A DNA stretch of 64,000 bases from Nonomuraea pusilla (lineage in GTDB: Bacteria; Actinomycetota; Actinomycetes; Streptosporangiales; Streptosporangiaceae). Of this stretch, positions 17,906 through 26,197 are shown in pieces (position 1 is the first letter of the stretch; every line of letters begins with the position of its first letter). The DNA lies in the NCBI RefSeq assembly GCF_900109355.1, contig NZ_FOBF01000001.1, forward strand, positions 62,001-126,000. The letters run 5' to 3'. A program made the translations under genes and the position numbers. The notes below the pieces were generated by a model that worked only from the letters and a program-made list of their open reading frames with translations, did no database searches and was not told the DNA's origin.

Positions 17906-18523
17906 TCAGCCCACCGGGGCGGGGCTGGGCAGCAGGCCCATGGCCAGGCGTACCCAGGCGGCCACGAACTGGTCCTTCCCGGCGTGCGCCGGCGCCTCGC
18001 CCACCGTCTCCTGGAACAGCCGGTAGTGCACCACGGCGCCGCCCAGCACCACGCCGACGCCCGTCCAGTCCACCTCGGCGTCGCGGTACTCCGGCTGCGT
18101 GCGGAACCAGGTCGTGATGGCGTCGAACATGGGCTGGAGCAGGCCCTGCCGCACCACGGCGACCAGTTCGGGGAACTGGCTCAGGTCGCGGAAGAAGACC
18201 CGGGTCAGCTTCGACTCCTCGCGCACCTTGGCCAGGCCCGCCCGGCACAGGTGCGACAGCCGCTCCTCCAGGTCCACGGACGACTCCATGGTGGCGAGCG
18301 TCGCCATGCTCTCGGCCACCTGGCTCTTGGTGCGCGTGGCGTGCTCGTTGATCGCCGCGGCGAGCACCTCGTACTTCGACCTGAAGTGCCGGTAGAGCCC
18401 CCCGGCGCCGGGGGAGAGCCCGGAAGCGGCCTCGATCTCGGCCACCGAGGTGGCGGAGTAGCCCCGCTCTGCGAACAGCCGCAGGGCCTCATCGACGATC
18501 CGCTCGCGCGTCGATCTGGTCAT
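17906..18523 (-). CDS. TetR-family transcriptional regulator
   Basis: A 205-residue repressor-type protein. Residues 4-50 (RERIVDEALRLFAERGYSAT, then a short linker and GGLYRHFRSKYEVL) form the canonical TetR helix-turn-helix; the rest is the helical ligand-binding and dimer domain. The ligand cannot be told. ATG 18523 puts the DNA-binding domain at the N terminus. The upstream gap has two small inverted repeats (18523-18549) that could be its own operator. The neighbour at 18765 is divergent and might be controlled by it. Confidence 0.88.
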   Translation of the reverse strand: MTRSTRERIVDEALRLFAERGYSATSVAEIEAASGLSPGAGGLYRHFRSKYEVLAAAINEHATRTKSQVAESMATLATMESSVDLEERLSHLCRAGLAKVREESKLTRVFFRDLSQFPELVAVVRQGLLQPMFDAITTWFRTQPEYRDAEVDWTGVGVVLGGAVVHYRLFQETVGEAPAHAGKDQFVAAWVRLAMGLLPSPAPVG

Positions 18524-18549
18524 ATCTGCTCTGATACCTCCGTAAGGAG
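18523..18549. promoter_or_regulatory. Inverted repeats at the TetR gene start
   Basis: TATC-N6-GATA (18523-18536) overlaps the start codon, and CTCC-GTAA-GGAG (18538-18549) follows. Both are short; one may be the TetR operator. The remaining bases up to 18764 are otherwise featureless apart from a strong ribosome-binding site at 18735-18741. Confidence 0.3.
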
Positions 18550-18747
18550 AGTAGTCGTTTCTGATCGCCTGCCCTGCTGGCCCCCGCCCCGCCTCCCGCC
18601 GACGCGGCGGCCGGACGCGCGGTGGCCGCGGTGGGCGGTGGGTGGCATGGATCACTCCGCGGGAGCCGGTCTCCGATAAGTAATTCCTTTCTTCCCTCAT
18701 TACCCCGCGTGCCACAACAAGCCCCGTTACCCGTAAGGAGGATCTTT

Positions 18748-18780
18748 TTGGCATCCTTCTTCATGTGGGGACTTCAGTAG
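18748..18780 (+). CDS. Possible 10-codon leader peptide overlapping the HAD gene
   Basis: A perfect AAGGAGG (18735-18741) stands six bases before a TTG that opens a ten-codon frame (residues MASFFMWGLQ, then TAG at 18778-18780). The HAD gene's GTG at 18765 lies inside it in another frame and has no ribosome-binding site of its own at normal spacing. Translation of the leader followed by restart at 18765 would explain how the HAD gene is read. A sequencing indel joining the two frames is the other explanation. Confidence 0.3.
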   Translation: MASFFMWGLQ

Positions 18781-19385
18781 GTTTCGACCTCGACATGACA
18801 TTGGCCGACACGCGGTCCGGCATCGCCGCCGCCTACGACGAGCTGTCGGCCCGTCTCGGCGTCCCCATCGACAGCGAAGCCGTCGTCAGCAGGCTCGGCC
18901 CGCCGCTGGAGCACGAGCTGGCCAACTGGCTGCCCGCCGAGGACGTGCCGGCCGCCGCCACGCTGTTCAGGATGGTCTATCCCGAGGTCGCGCTGCCCGC
19001 GCACACCGCGATGGAGGGCGCGCACGAGGCCATCGCCGCCGTACGCGCGGGCGGCGGCAGGGTGATCGTCGTGACGGGCAAGAACCTGCGCGACGCCACC
19101 AGCACCGTCGAACTGCTCGGACTCCAGGTGGACGAGGTCGTCGGGTCGGTCTTCGGCGCCGCCAAGGGCACGGCGCTCGCCAGGTTCGGCGCCGCCGCCT
19201 ATGTTGGTGACCATGTGGCGGACATCGAGGCCGCCCGCGCGGGTGGCGCCGTGAGCGTCACGGTCGCGACGGGCCCGTACACGGTGGGCGAACTGCGTGA
19301 TCACGGCGCGGATGTGACGTTGGGCGACCTCACGGAATTCGCCGCCTGGTTCGCCGGATGGCGCTCTCCGGGAGAACTGCGCTAA
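18765..19385 (+). CDS. HAD-family phosphatase (phosphoglycolate-phosphatase-like)
   Basis: A 206-residue HAD hydrolase with motif I VGFDLDMTLADTRSGI (nucleophile Asp and acid Asp), a helical cap (about 20-80), motif II VIVVTGKN, motif III Lys in FGAAKGTAL and motif IV AAYVGDHVADIEAA. The substrate is not fixed by sequence; the C1-cap type suggests small phosphate esters. The GTG at 18765 is the only start that keeps the conserved N terminus, but its ribosome-binding site is 23 bases upstream and better placed for the small frame at 18748. It runs towards, and is followed by, a cold-shock-domain gene on the same strand. Confidence 0.85.
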   Translation: MGTSVGFDLDMTLADTRSGIAAAYDELSARLGVPIDSEAVVSRLGPPLEHELANWLPAEDVPAAATLFRMVYPEVALPAHTAMEGAHEAIAAVRAGGGRVIVVTGKNLRDATSTVELLGLQVDEVVGSVFGAAKGTALARFGAAAYVGDHVADIEAARAGGAVSVTVATGPYTVGELRDHGADVTLGDLTEFAAWFAGWRSPGELR

Positions 19386-19476
19386 ATGCCGGGGATTTTC
19401 CCGGTCGCCCCGGCGCTTCGCGGGGCATAACCTACATCCATTCACCCTTTGACGACTGGTTGAACGAGGTCCTCCT

Positions 19477-19869
19477 GTGCCGAGTGGCAAGGTCAAGTGG
19501 TACGACGCCGACAAGGGTTTCGGCTTCCTCACCCGCGACGACGGCGGTGAGGTCTTCGTGCATTCCTCCGCGCTCCCCGCAGGGGCCGCCCCGCTCAAGC
19601 CCGGACAGAAAGTCGAGTTCGGCGTGGCGGAAGGCCGCAGGGGGCAGCAGGCGCTGTCCGTCCGCGTGCTGGACCAGCCGCCGACGCTGGCCAAGAAGCC
19701 CAAGGCCAAGCGGAAGAAGCCGGACGAGATGGTGGTCATCGTCGAAGACCTGATCAAGCTGCTCGACGGCGTCTCCACGTCGTACCAGCGCGGCAAGCAC
19801 CCCGACGCGGCCCACGCCAAGAAGATCGCGCAGGTGCTCAGGGCCGTGGCCGACGACCTCGACGCCTGA
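19477..19869 (+). CDS. Cold-shock domain protein with C-terminal extension
   Basis: A 130-residue protein. Residues 1-66 are a cold-shock domain with RNP1 KGFGFL and RNP2 VFVHSSAL. It is followed by a basic linker (KKPKAKRKK, about 74-82) and a helical tail of about 45 residues that single-domain Csps lack. It probably binds single-stranded nucleic acid; the tail may give a partner contact or dimerisation. This long type is a recognisable actinobacterial class. GTG 19477 is supported by the conserved start of the domain. It is convergent with the MFS gene, with 15 bases between stop codons. Confidence 0.9.
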   Translation: MPSGKVKWYDADKGFGFLTRDDGGEVFVHSSALPAGAAPLKPGQKVEFGVAEGRRGQQALSVRVLDQPPTLAKKPKAKRKKPDEMVVIVEDLIKLLDGVSTSYQRGKHPDAAHAKKIAQVLRAVADDLDA

Positions 19870-19884
19870 CCGCGTCCCGCCCGT

Positions 19885-21438
19885 TCAGCCGTGCGGGTTG
19901 GTGAGCGGCTTGGTCCTGTCGATGACCTCGGTACGCTCACCGGCCCGGTCGGCGCCCTCGTGCCCCGCTCCTGAGTCGTCGTCCGCCAGGTGCCGGCCCG
20001 CCGCCCGCGCCTCGGCCGCGCGCAGCCGCCCGCGCCTGCTCACGAGCAGCCAGGCGAGCGCCGCGGTCAGCGCGGCGCCCAGCGTGACGAGACCGGCGGT
20101 GCTGCTCTCCGTCAGCGACATCGTCAGGCCCACCAGGCCGCCCAGCACCCAGGCGAGCTGCAGCACCGCCTCCACCACGCCGAACGTGGACGAGCGCACC
20201 TCCTCGCCGATCTCCCGCTGGACGATCGCGTCGAGCGCCAGCTTGCCCAGCTCCTGGGCGAACGCCGTGACGAGCGAGACGGCCAGCGCCGTCCACACGC
20301 CGAACAGGAGCGCCGTCACCACGGCGGTCACGCTCGTCACGCCCAGCATGACGAGGACGATCACCTGCGGACTGTGGTTGCGCGTCCAGTTCGCCACCGC
20401 CGCGCCCACCAGGCCGCCCAGCCCGGCCGCCGCGGCGAGCAGCGCGATCGTCCTCGTGACGTCGATCAACGGGTCGGTCCCGGCCAGCCACGGCACCTGC
20501 TCGTCCTGGACGAGGAACAGCAGGAAGAACAGCAGGAACCCGGAGAACACCCTGATCGCCAGGTTCGCCCAGACCGCCTCGGCGACGGCGGGCCCCACCT
20601 TCAGCAGGGTGCGCCAGCGCGGCGCCGCGCCCTCCTCCTCCAGGTCGGGGGAGTCGATGTGCCGGGGCAGCCGCACCGCGACCACGCCGATGAGCAGGAA
20701 CGCCACCATCGCCACCCGCAGGGTCGCCGCGCTGCCCAGCCACGCCGTCAGCCCCGCCGCCACCGGGACGGCCAGGCCCGCCGACACCAGCGTGAACAGC
20801 GCCACCCGGGCGTTCGCCGAGACCAGTGTGATGTCGGCGGGCAGCACGCTCGGCATGATCGCCGCCCGCGACACGTTGTACGCCTTCGACAGCACCAGCA
20901 CGCCGAGCGCCCCCACGAACAACGTGGGCAGGTCGCCGGGGCCGACCGCCGCCGCCATCGCGAAGCACAGCAGGCCGCGGCCGAACAGCGTGCCCGCCAT
21001 GACGTACCTGCGGCCCGACCTGAACCTGTCGAGAATCGGCCCGACGAACGGCGCGAGCAGCGCGAACGGCAGCATCGTGACGACCAGGTACAGCGCGACG
21101 GAGCCGCGCGCCTCGCCCACGGGGACGCCGAAGAACACGGTGCTCGCCAGCGCGATGGTCACCAGCGCGTCGCAGGCGCTGTTGGCGGCCGACAGCTCGA
21201 TCAGCCGGCCGAGCCCCGTGCGGTCGGCGCCGTCGGCGTGCGTCAGGCGCCGGGTGGCCAGCCCGACCTTGCGCGCGCCCCGCGCCGTCGCCAGGCCCGC
21301 GCGGGCCGTGCCCGCCGCGGTGGCCTTCGAGGCGCGCACGGCGGCCCTCGTGGCGCGCGCCGTGGACCGCCCCGCGCCGCTCAGCGCGTGGCCCAAACGG
21401 CGCGAGATCTGCCGCGCCTGGTCCCAGCCGCCCTCCAC
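19885..21438 (-). CDS. MFS transporter with long basic N-terminal extension
   Basis: A 517-residue major-facilitator carrier. The first ~75 residues are Arg/Ala-rich (repeated RATRAAVRASKA-like helices) and cytoplasmic; about twelve membrane segments follow from residue 85. A loop near DRFRSGRR fits the conserved MFS loop 2-3 motif. The last ~50 residues are acidic and soluble. Substrate unknown. A MFS protein with this odd N-terminal helix rich in Arg is a known conserved actinobacterial type next to DUF3027 genes. GTG 21438 is chosen as the start of the basic segment; it is divergent from the DUF3027 gene. Confidence 0.82.
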   Translation of the reverse strand: MEGGWDQARQISRRLGHALSGAGRSTARATRAAVRASKATAAGTARAGLATARGARKVGLATRRLTHADGADRTGLGRLIELSAANSACDALVTIALASTVFFGVPVGEARGSVALYLVVTMLPFALLAPFVGPILDRFRSGRRYVMAGTLFGRGLLCFAMAAAVGPGDLPTLFVGALGVLVLSKAYNVSRAAIMPSVLPADITLVSANARVALFTLVSAGLAVPVAAGLTAWLGSAATLRVAMVAFLLIGVVAVRLPRHIDSPDLEEEGAAPRWRTLLKVGPAVAEAVWANLAIRVFSGFLLFFLLFLVQDEQVPWLAGTDPLIDVTRTIALLAAAAGLGGLVGAAVANWTRNHSPQVIVLVMLGVTSVTAVVTALLFGVWTALAVSLVTAFAQELGKLALDAIVQREIGEEVRSSTFGVVEAVLQLAWVLGGLVGLTMSLTESSTAGLVTLGAALTAALAWLLVSRRGRLRAAEARAAGRHLADDDSGAGHEGADRAGERTEVIDRTKPLTNPHG

Positions 21439-21564
21439 GCCTACCAGTCTTACCCGATTCGTCGCCGTTCTCAGCCGGAGATCTCCCGTTGTGGGCCCGC
21501 CAGGTCCCCGGCATGGGTGAGAATGAAGTGTGAGCGAACAGCACCTTTCGGCGGAGGCGGCCCG

Positions 21565-22383
21565 ATGAGCCGTACCAGGGCCCGCGTCTCCGCTCCCGAC
21601 CAGGCCTGTGTCGCCGCGGTCGATCTGGCGCGCGCCGCCGCCGAGGAGCTCGCGCGGCCGGGCGAGCCCGGCGAGCACCTCGGCTACGAGAGCGAAGGCG
21701 ACCGGATCGTCACCCACTACTTCGCCTGCCTCGACCGCGCCTACCGCGGCTGGCGCTGGGCCGTCACGGTCACCCGCGCGTCCAGGGCGAAGAAGGTCAC
21801 GGTGAGCGAGGCCGTGCTGCTGCCCGGCACGGGCGCGCTGCTCGCGCCGGAGTGGCTGCCGTGGAGGGAGCGGCTGCGCCCCGGCGACCTCGGCGTGGGC
21901 GACCTGCTGCCCACGCCCGACGACGACGACCGGCTGGCGCCGGGTTTCACCGAGACCGACGACGACGTCGATCGTCAGATGATTTTCGAGTACGGCCTGG
22001 GCCGAGCCCGTGTGCTCTCGGCCATCGGCAGGGACCGGGCTGCCAGTCGCTGGCACTCCGGCGAGCACGGGCCGAACACTCCGATCGCACACGCCGCTCC
22101 CGCGCAGTGCGCCACCTGCGGCTTCTACTGGCCGCTGGCGGGCGGCCTGCGGCAGATGTTCGGGGTGTGCGCTAACGAGTACGCGCCCGACGACGGCAGG
22201 GTCGTCGCCGCCGACCACGGCTGCGGCGCCCACTCCGAGGCGGCGGTGCTGCCCCCGCCGGTGGAGCAGGCCATCCCCATCCTCGACGACCTGGGCTTCG
22301 ACCTGATCGTCGAGGAGACCGCGGCGGCCGGCGACACCGCGCCGGCCGACGACGAAGGCCCCGAGGAGCCCGGTCGATCCTGA
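21565..22383 (+). CDS. DUF3027 family protein
   Basis: A 272-residue soluble protein that matches actinobacterial DUF3027. Visible are YFACLDRAYRGWRWAVTV, EWLPWRERLRPGDLGVGD and a C-terminal Cys-rich part (QCATCGFYWP, FGVCANEY, DHGCGAHSE) suggesting a zinc site. Function unknown. ATG 21565 has GCGGAGG upstream; a 12-codon frame beginning GTG at 21530 ends in the ATGA overlap at this start and may couple translation. The gene is followed after 66 bases by the sacsin-like ATPase in the same direction, so the two are likely co-transcribed. Confidence 0.82.
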   Translation: MSRTRARVSAPDQACVAAVDLARAAAEELARPGEPGEHLGYESEGDRIVTHYFACLDRAYRGWRWAVTVTRASRAKKVTVSEAVLLPGTGALLAPEWLPWRERLRPGDLGVGDLLPTPDDDDRLAPGFTETDDDVDRQMIFEYGLGRARVLSAIGRDRAASRWHSGEHGPNTPIAHAAPAQCATCGFYWPLAGGLRQMFGVCANEYAPDDGRVVAADHGCGAHSEAAVLPPPVEQAIPILDDLGFDLIVEETAAAGDTAPADDEGPEEPGRS

Positions 22384-22449
22384 CCATGACTGTCGGTGGA
22401 GACCGCTAGCCTACGGTGGCCCCCAACACTCAGATCAGGATCGTGATAG

Positions 22450-25400
22450 ATGAGCGACACCTTTGGCACCGACCGGATGCGAGCCGCCGTCCTCGCCGCG
22501 TGGACGGCCTCGCCCGCCCGCTTCCGTGAAGACGCCAACGCCGAGGAGGACTTCGCGCTCGGTGGTTACCGCGACAGGCTCATCGTCGAGCTCGCCCAGA
22601 ACGCCGCCGACGCGGCGCTGCGCGCGGGCGTGCCCGGGGTGCTGCGGCTGACCCTCGACGGCGACGTCCTGACCGCCGCCAACACCGGCGCCCCCCTCGA
22701 CGCGGTCGGTGTCGAGGGCCTGTCCACGCTGCGCGTCTCCGGCAAGCGTGACGAGGCGGGCGCGGCCGGCCGGTTCGGCGTCGGCTTCGCGGCGGTCGTC
22801 TCGGTCTGCGACGCCCCCGCCATCGGCTCACGCGGGGCGGGAGCCGTCCGCTGGTCGCGCGAGGAGACGGCCGCCCTGGTCTCCGAGGTCCCGGCGCTCG
22901 CGGGCGAGCTCGCCGACCGGTCCGGCCACGTCCCGCTGCTGCGCCTGCCGTTCGACGCGCCGCCGCTCGACGTGCCCGAGGGGTTCGACACCGTCGTACG
23001 GCTCCCGCTGCGCGACGCCGCCGCGGTCGCCGCGGTCCGTCAGATGCTCGCCGAGACCAGCCCGGCGCTGCCGCTCGGCATGCCGGCGCTGACCGCCATC
23101 GAGATCGAGCTCGACGGCTCCGTGCGCACCGTCGCCGCCGACGGCTGGCACGTCGTGTCCGACCCCGGCGAGTTCACCCCCGAGCAGGTGGCCGAGCTCT
23201 TCCACGACCGCCCCACCGAGGAGCGGGCCCGCCCGTTCTGGTCCGTGCGCTGGGCGGTTCCCCTCACCGGCACCGGCGAGCCCGGGCCGCTGCCCGCCGC
23301 GGTGCCGCCCGTCGTCCACGCGCCCACGCCCAGCGACGAGCCCGTCGACCTGCCCGCGCTGCTCATCGCCTCGTTCCCGATGGCCACCGACAGGCGGCAC
23401 GTCGCCAAGGGCCCGCTCACCGACTTCCTCGTCGAGCGGGTGGCCGACGCCTACGTCCGGCTGCTGCGCGAGCTGCCGCGCACGCCGAAGCTGCTCGACC
23501 TGGTGCCCTCGCTCATGGGCAAGGGCGAGCTCGACGCCCGCGTCAGGCGCGCCGTCCTCCGGCGGCTGCCCGACACGCCGCTGCTGCCCGCCCTGTCCGC
23601 GCCCGCGCCCGCCGTCCAGACCCCGTCGTTCGCCGACGCCGAGGTGTACGAGCCCGACGCCGAGTGGCGGGTCGAGCACCCCGCCCGCGAGCCCGAGGGC
23701 GACGGCTGGGTCGTCACCGGCCGCGAGGCGGCCGTGGTGCCCGGCTCCGGCGACATGCTGGCGTTCATCGCCGACATCGTCCCCGGGCTGCTTCCCGCGG
23801 GCTGGCCCGCGCGCCACCCCGCCATGGCGGCGCTCGGCGTGCGCAGGGTCGAGCTGGCCGAGGTCGTCGACCTGCTGTCCGGCGAGGTCGTCGAAGGGCG
23901 CGAGCCGTCCTGGTGGCGGGCGCTGTACGACGTGCTGCCCGCCGACGATCCCGAGTCGCTCGGCGCCCTGCCCGTGCCCCTCGCCGACGGGCGGCTCGTC
24001 CGCGGCCCGCGCGGCACGCTCATCCTGGAGGGCGGCGCGGCGTCGATCGACCTCACGCCCCTCGGGCTGCGCATCGTCCACCCCGACGCGGCCCACCCGG
24101 CGCTGCTCAGGCTCGGCGCCGCCACCGCCACGCCGCGCACCATCCTCGAAGACCCCCTCACCAAGGCCGCCGTCTCCCAGTCGCTCGACAGCCCCGACCC
24201 CGAGCCCGTGGCCGGCGCCGTGCTGTCCCTCGTCCAGGCGGCCGGGCTCGCGCCAGGCGAGGCGCCCTGGCTGGGCGAGCTGGCGCTGCGCGGCACCGAC
24301 GGCGAGCTCTACCCGGCGGGCGAGCTCATGCTGGCCGACGGCGCGCTCGCCGGGCTGCTCGAACCCGGCACCCACCTCGGCGTCGCCGCCCGCGAGCTGG
24401 AGGAGGCCTACGGCGCCCGCGTGCTGGAGGCCGCCGGCGTCCTCGACGGGTTCGCCGTGGCCCACGACTCCGACGTGCTGCTCGACCGCGACGACTGCGA
24501 CCACGACCTCGACGGCGAGGACGAGTGGATCGACCACGTCCTCGACCTGCTGCCCGACCTCGACGTGCCGCCCCTGATCGGCGAGTTCACCGCCGTCCGC
24601 GACCTGGAGCTGGTGGCCGACTGGCCCGCCGCGCTGCGGCTGCTCACCACCCCGCCGCTGCGGGCCGCGCTCCACCCCCTGCGCGTCGAGGGCGTCGAGG
24701 TGCCGTCGTACACCGCGTGGTGGCTGGCCAACCACCCCGTGCTCGACGGGCGCAAGCCCACCGAGCTGCGCCTGCCCGGCGCCGACCCGCTGCTCCACGG
24801 CCTGTACGCCGACGCCCCCGCCGGGCTCGACGAGATGGCGCTGGCCATGCTCGGCGTGCGCACCACGCTCGCCGACCTGCTCGCCTCCCACGGCGGCCCC
24901 GAGGAGCTGCTCGACCTGATGGCCGACGAGTCCGTCGAGGTCGACAGGGCGCAGCTGCGGGCGCTGTGGGTGGCGCTGGCCGCCGTCGAGCCGTCCAGGG
25001 TGGCGCCGCCCGCCCGGGTGCGCGCGGTGCTCGGCGGCGACATCGTCGTCGCGCCCGCCGAGGACGTCGTCGTGGTCGAGGCGCCCGACCTGCTCCAGCT
25101 CGTCACCGACCGGCCGCTGGTGCTGGCGCCGTACGACCTGGCCGAGTCGCTGTCCGAGCTGCTCGACCTGCCGCTGGCCGGTGAGGTGGCGGCCGGCGAG
25201 GTGACCACGCAGGGCGAGGTGCGCCAGGTGCCGCCCCAGGTGCGTTCGCTGCTGCCCACCGCGCCCGAGACGTACGTGGAGCACGAGAAGCTGCTCGTCG
25301 ACGGCGCGGCGTGCGCGTGGCGGTTCTTCGAGGGCATGGTGCACTGCACGGGGGTCGACGGCCTGGCCCGGGGGCTCGCGTGGGCCACCGGCCAGTGGAA

Positions 25401-25479
25401 CGACCGCCTCGCCGTCGCCGCCCTCCTGCGCGACCCTGAGTCCGTCCCCCTCCTCCTGGCGGAGGCCGACCTCACCTGA
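22450..25479 (+). CDS. Sacsin-like/Hsp90-type GHKL ATPase-domain protein
   Basis: A 1009-residue protein whose first ~200 residues are a GHKL ATPase of the sacsin/Hsp90 kind. ELAQNAADAALRAG holds the N-box Asn and acidic Glu, and GRFGVGFAAVVSV is the G-box. The remaining 800 residues are Leu/Asp/Pro-rich without a recognised domain. The related eukaryotic sacsin acts as a chaperone; the bacterial role is unknown, though such ATPases occur in anti-phage and DNA-associated systems as well as alone. It stays in an operon-like pair with DUF3027 and ends before a bidirectional hairpin. Start ATG 22450. Confidence 0.8.
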   Translation: MSDTFGTDRMRAAVLAAWTASPARFREDANAEEDFALGGYRDRLIVELAQNAADAALRAGVPGVLRLTLDGDVLTAANTGAPLDAVGVEGLSTLRVSGKRDEAGAAGRFGVGFAAVVSVCDAPAIGSRGAGAVRWSREETAALVSEVPALAGELADRSGHVPLLRLPFDAPPLDVPEGFDTVVRLPLRDAAAVAAVRQMLAETSPALPLGMPALTAIEIELDGSVRTVAADGWHVVSDPGEFTPEQVAELFHDRPTEERARPFWSVRWAVPLTGTGEPGPLPAAVPPVVHAPTPSDEPVDLPALLIASFPMATDRRHVAKGPLTDFLVERVADAYVRLLRELPRTPKLLDLVPSLMGKGELDARVRRAVLRRLPDTPLLPALSAPAPAVQTPSFADAEVYEPDAEWRVEHPAREPEGDGWVVTGREAAVVPGSGDMLAFIADIVPGLLPAGWPARHPAMAALGVRRVELAEVVDLLSGEVVEGREPSWWRALYDVLPADDPESLGALPVPLADGRLVRGPRGTLILEGGAASIDLTPLGLRIVHPDAAHPALLRLGAATATPRTILEDPLTKAAVSQSLDSPDPEPVAGAVLSLVQAAGLAPGEAPWLGELALRGTDGELYPAGELMLADGALAGLLEPGTHLGVAARELEEAYGARVLEAAGVLDGFAVAHDSDVLLDRDDCDHDLDGEDEWIDHVLDLLPDLDVPPLIGEFTAVRDLELVADWPAALRLLTTPPLRAALHPLRVEGVEVPSYTAWWLANHPVLDGRKPTELRLPGADPLLHGLYADAPAGLDEMALAMLGVRTTLADLLASHGGPEELLDLMADESVEVDRAQLRALWVALAAVEPSRVAPPARVRAVLGGDIVVAPAEDVVVVEAPDLLQLVTDRPLVLAPYDLAESLSELLDLPLAGEVAAGEVTTQGEVRQVPPQVRSLLPTAPETYVEHEKLLVDGAACAWRFFEGMVHCTGVDGLARGLAWATGQWNDRLAVAALLRDPESVPLLLAEADLT

Positions 25480-25505
25480 CCGGCCGCCACCGCCCCGCTG
25501 CCCCG

Positions 25506-25541
25506 GCACGAACCGTCTTCCAGGTGGAGGGCGGTTCGTGC
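25506..25541. terminator. Bidirectional hairpin terminator
   Basis: GCACGAACCG (25506-25515) pairs perfectly with CGGTTCGTGC (25532-25541). It lies between two convergent stop codons. Confidence 0.75.
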
Positions 25542-25557
25542 GGGCGGGTCGACACGG

Positions 25558-26106
25558 CTAGCTCCATACGGCCTTGGCGAGGATCCCGCCGAGGCCCGGC
25601 GTCTTCCAGTGGTCGACGACGATCACCTTCTTGGCCTTCACGTACCAGACGCGCTGGGTGTACGAGGCGACGTTCAGCTCGCTGCCGTCGCAGGACACCT
25701 TCCACTCGGTGAACCGGGCCCGCTGCCCGGCGCCGAACACCGCCTTCGAGGTCCTGACGCGCGTGGCCTGCCCGCTGTTGTACTTCTTCACCGGCACGCA
25801 CTCGGTCACGCCGCTGCTCGGGTGGTACGGCTGGTCAGGCCGGTACGGGCCGCCCTCGGAGGCGTACTTGACCGCCTGGGGGCCGCCCAGCAGGAAGCTC
25901 TGGCACTCGGCGGCCTGAGGCGAGCAGACGCCCGTGATGACGCGCAGGTTGACGCCCTCCTTCTTGGCGTGCCACTGGATGGGGACCTGGATGGTGAAGC
26001 CCTGGAACGTCACCGGCTTGGTGGCGGCGTGAGCGGGCGAACCGGTCAGGGCGAGGGAGGCACTGAGCGCGACAGAGAGGATCATGGGGCGTGATCCTAG
26101 GATCAT
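25558..26106 (-). CDS. Small secreted protein of unknown function (paralogue of 1012-1599)
   Basis: About 182 residues, with a signal peptide (Arg at residue 6, hydrophobic core, cleavage near SPAHA) and four Cys in the mature chain. Shared blocks with 1012-1599 in the same order: VPIQW, RVITGVC, ECQSFLLGGPQAVK, a YHP-rich middle, FTEWKVSC, and VIVVDHWKTPGL. Overall spacing is conserved, so this is a true paralogue and not a chance match. No named domain is recognised. The start is uncertain: ATG 26106 gives a basic n-region; ATG 26085 gives a shorter signal, and both are preceded by the same ATGATCCT string. Confidence 0.75.
   Translation of the reverse strand: MILGSRPMILSVALSASLALTGSPAHAATKPVTFQGFTIQVPIQWHAKKEGVNLRVITGVCSPQAAECQSFLLGGPQAVKYASEGGPYRPDQPYHPSSGVTECVPVKKYNSGQATRVRTSKAVFGAGQRARFTEWKVSCDGSELNVASYTQRVWYVKAKKVIVVDHWKTPGLGGILAKAVWS
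26093..26104. promoter_or_regulatory. Perfect 12-bp palindrome at the secreted-protein gene start
   Basis: GATCCTAGGATC is fully palindromic and sits between the two candidate starts of the minus-strand gene, 94 bases from the divergent kinase start. It could be an operator for one or both genes. Confidence 0.35.
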
Positions 26107-26197
26107 CACCCTCGGCATCGTCAACATCGCGTGAATGTGCGAAAAGGCACTGTTTCCGGCCAGAACTTTCTGGTTGATCGCGGCATCCAAGATCTCC

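Noticed and set aside
21530..21568. Twelve-codon frame before DUF3027
   Set aside because: Its overlap with the DUF3027 start (ATGA) could couple translation, but length and composition give no independent support as a gene.
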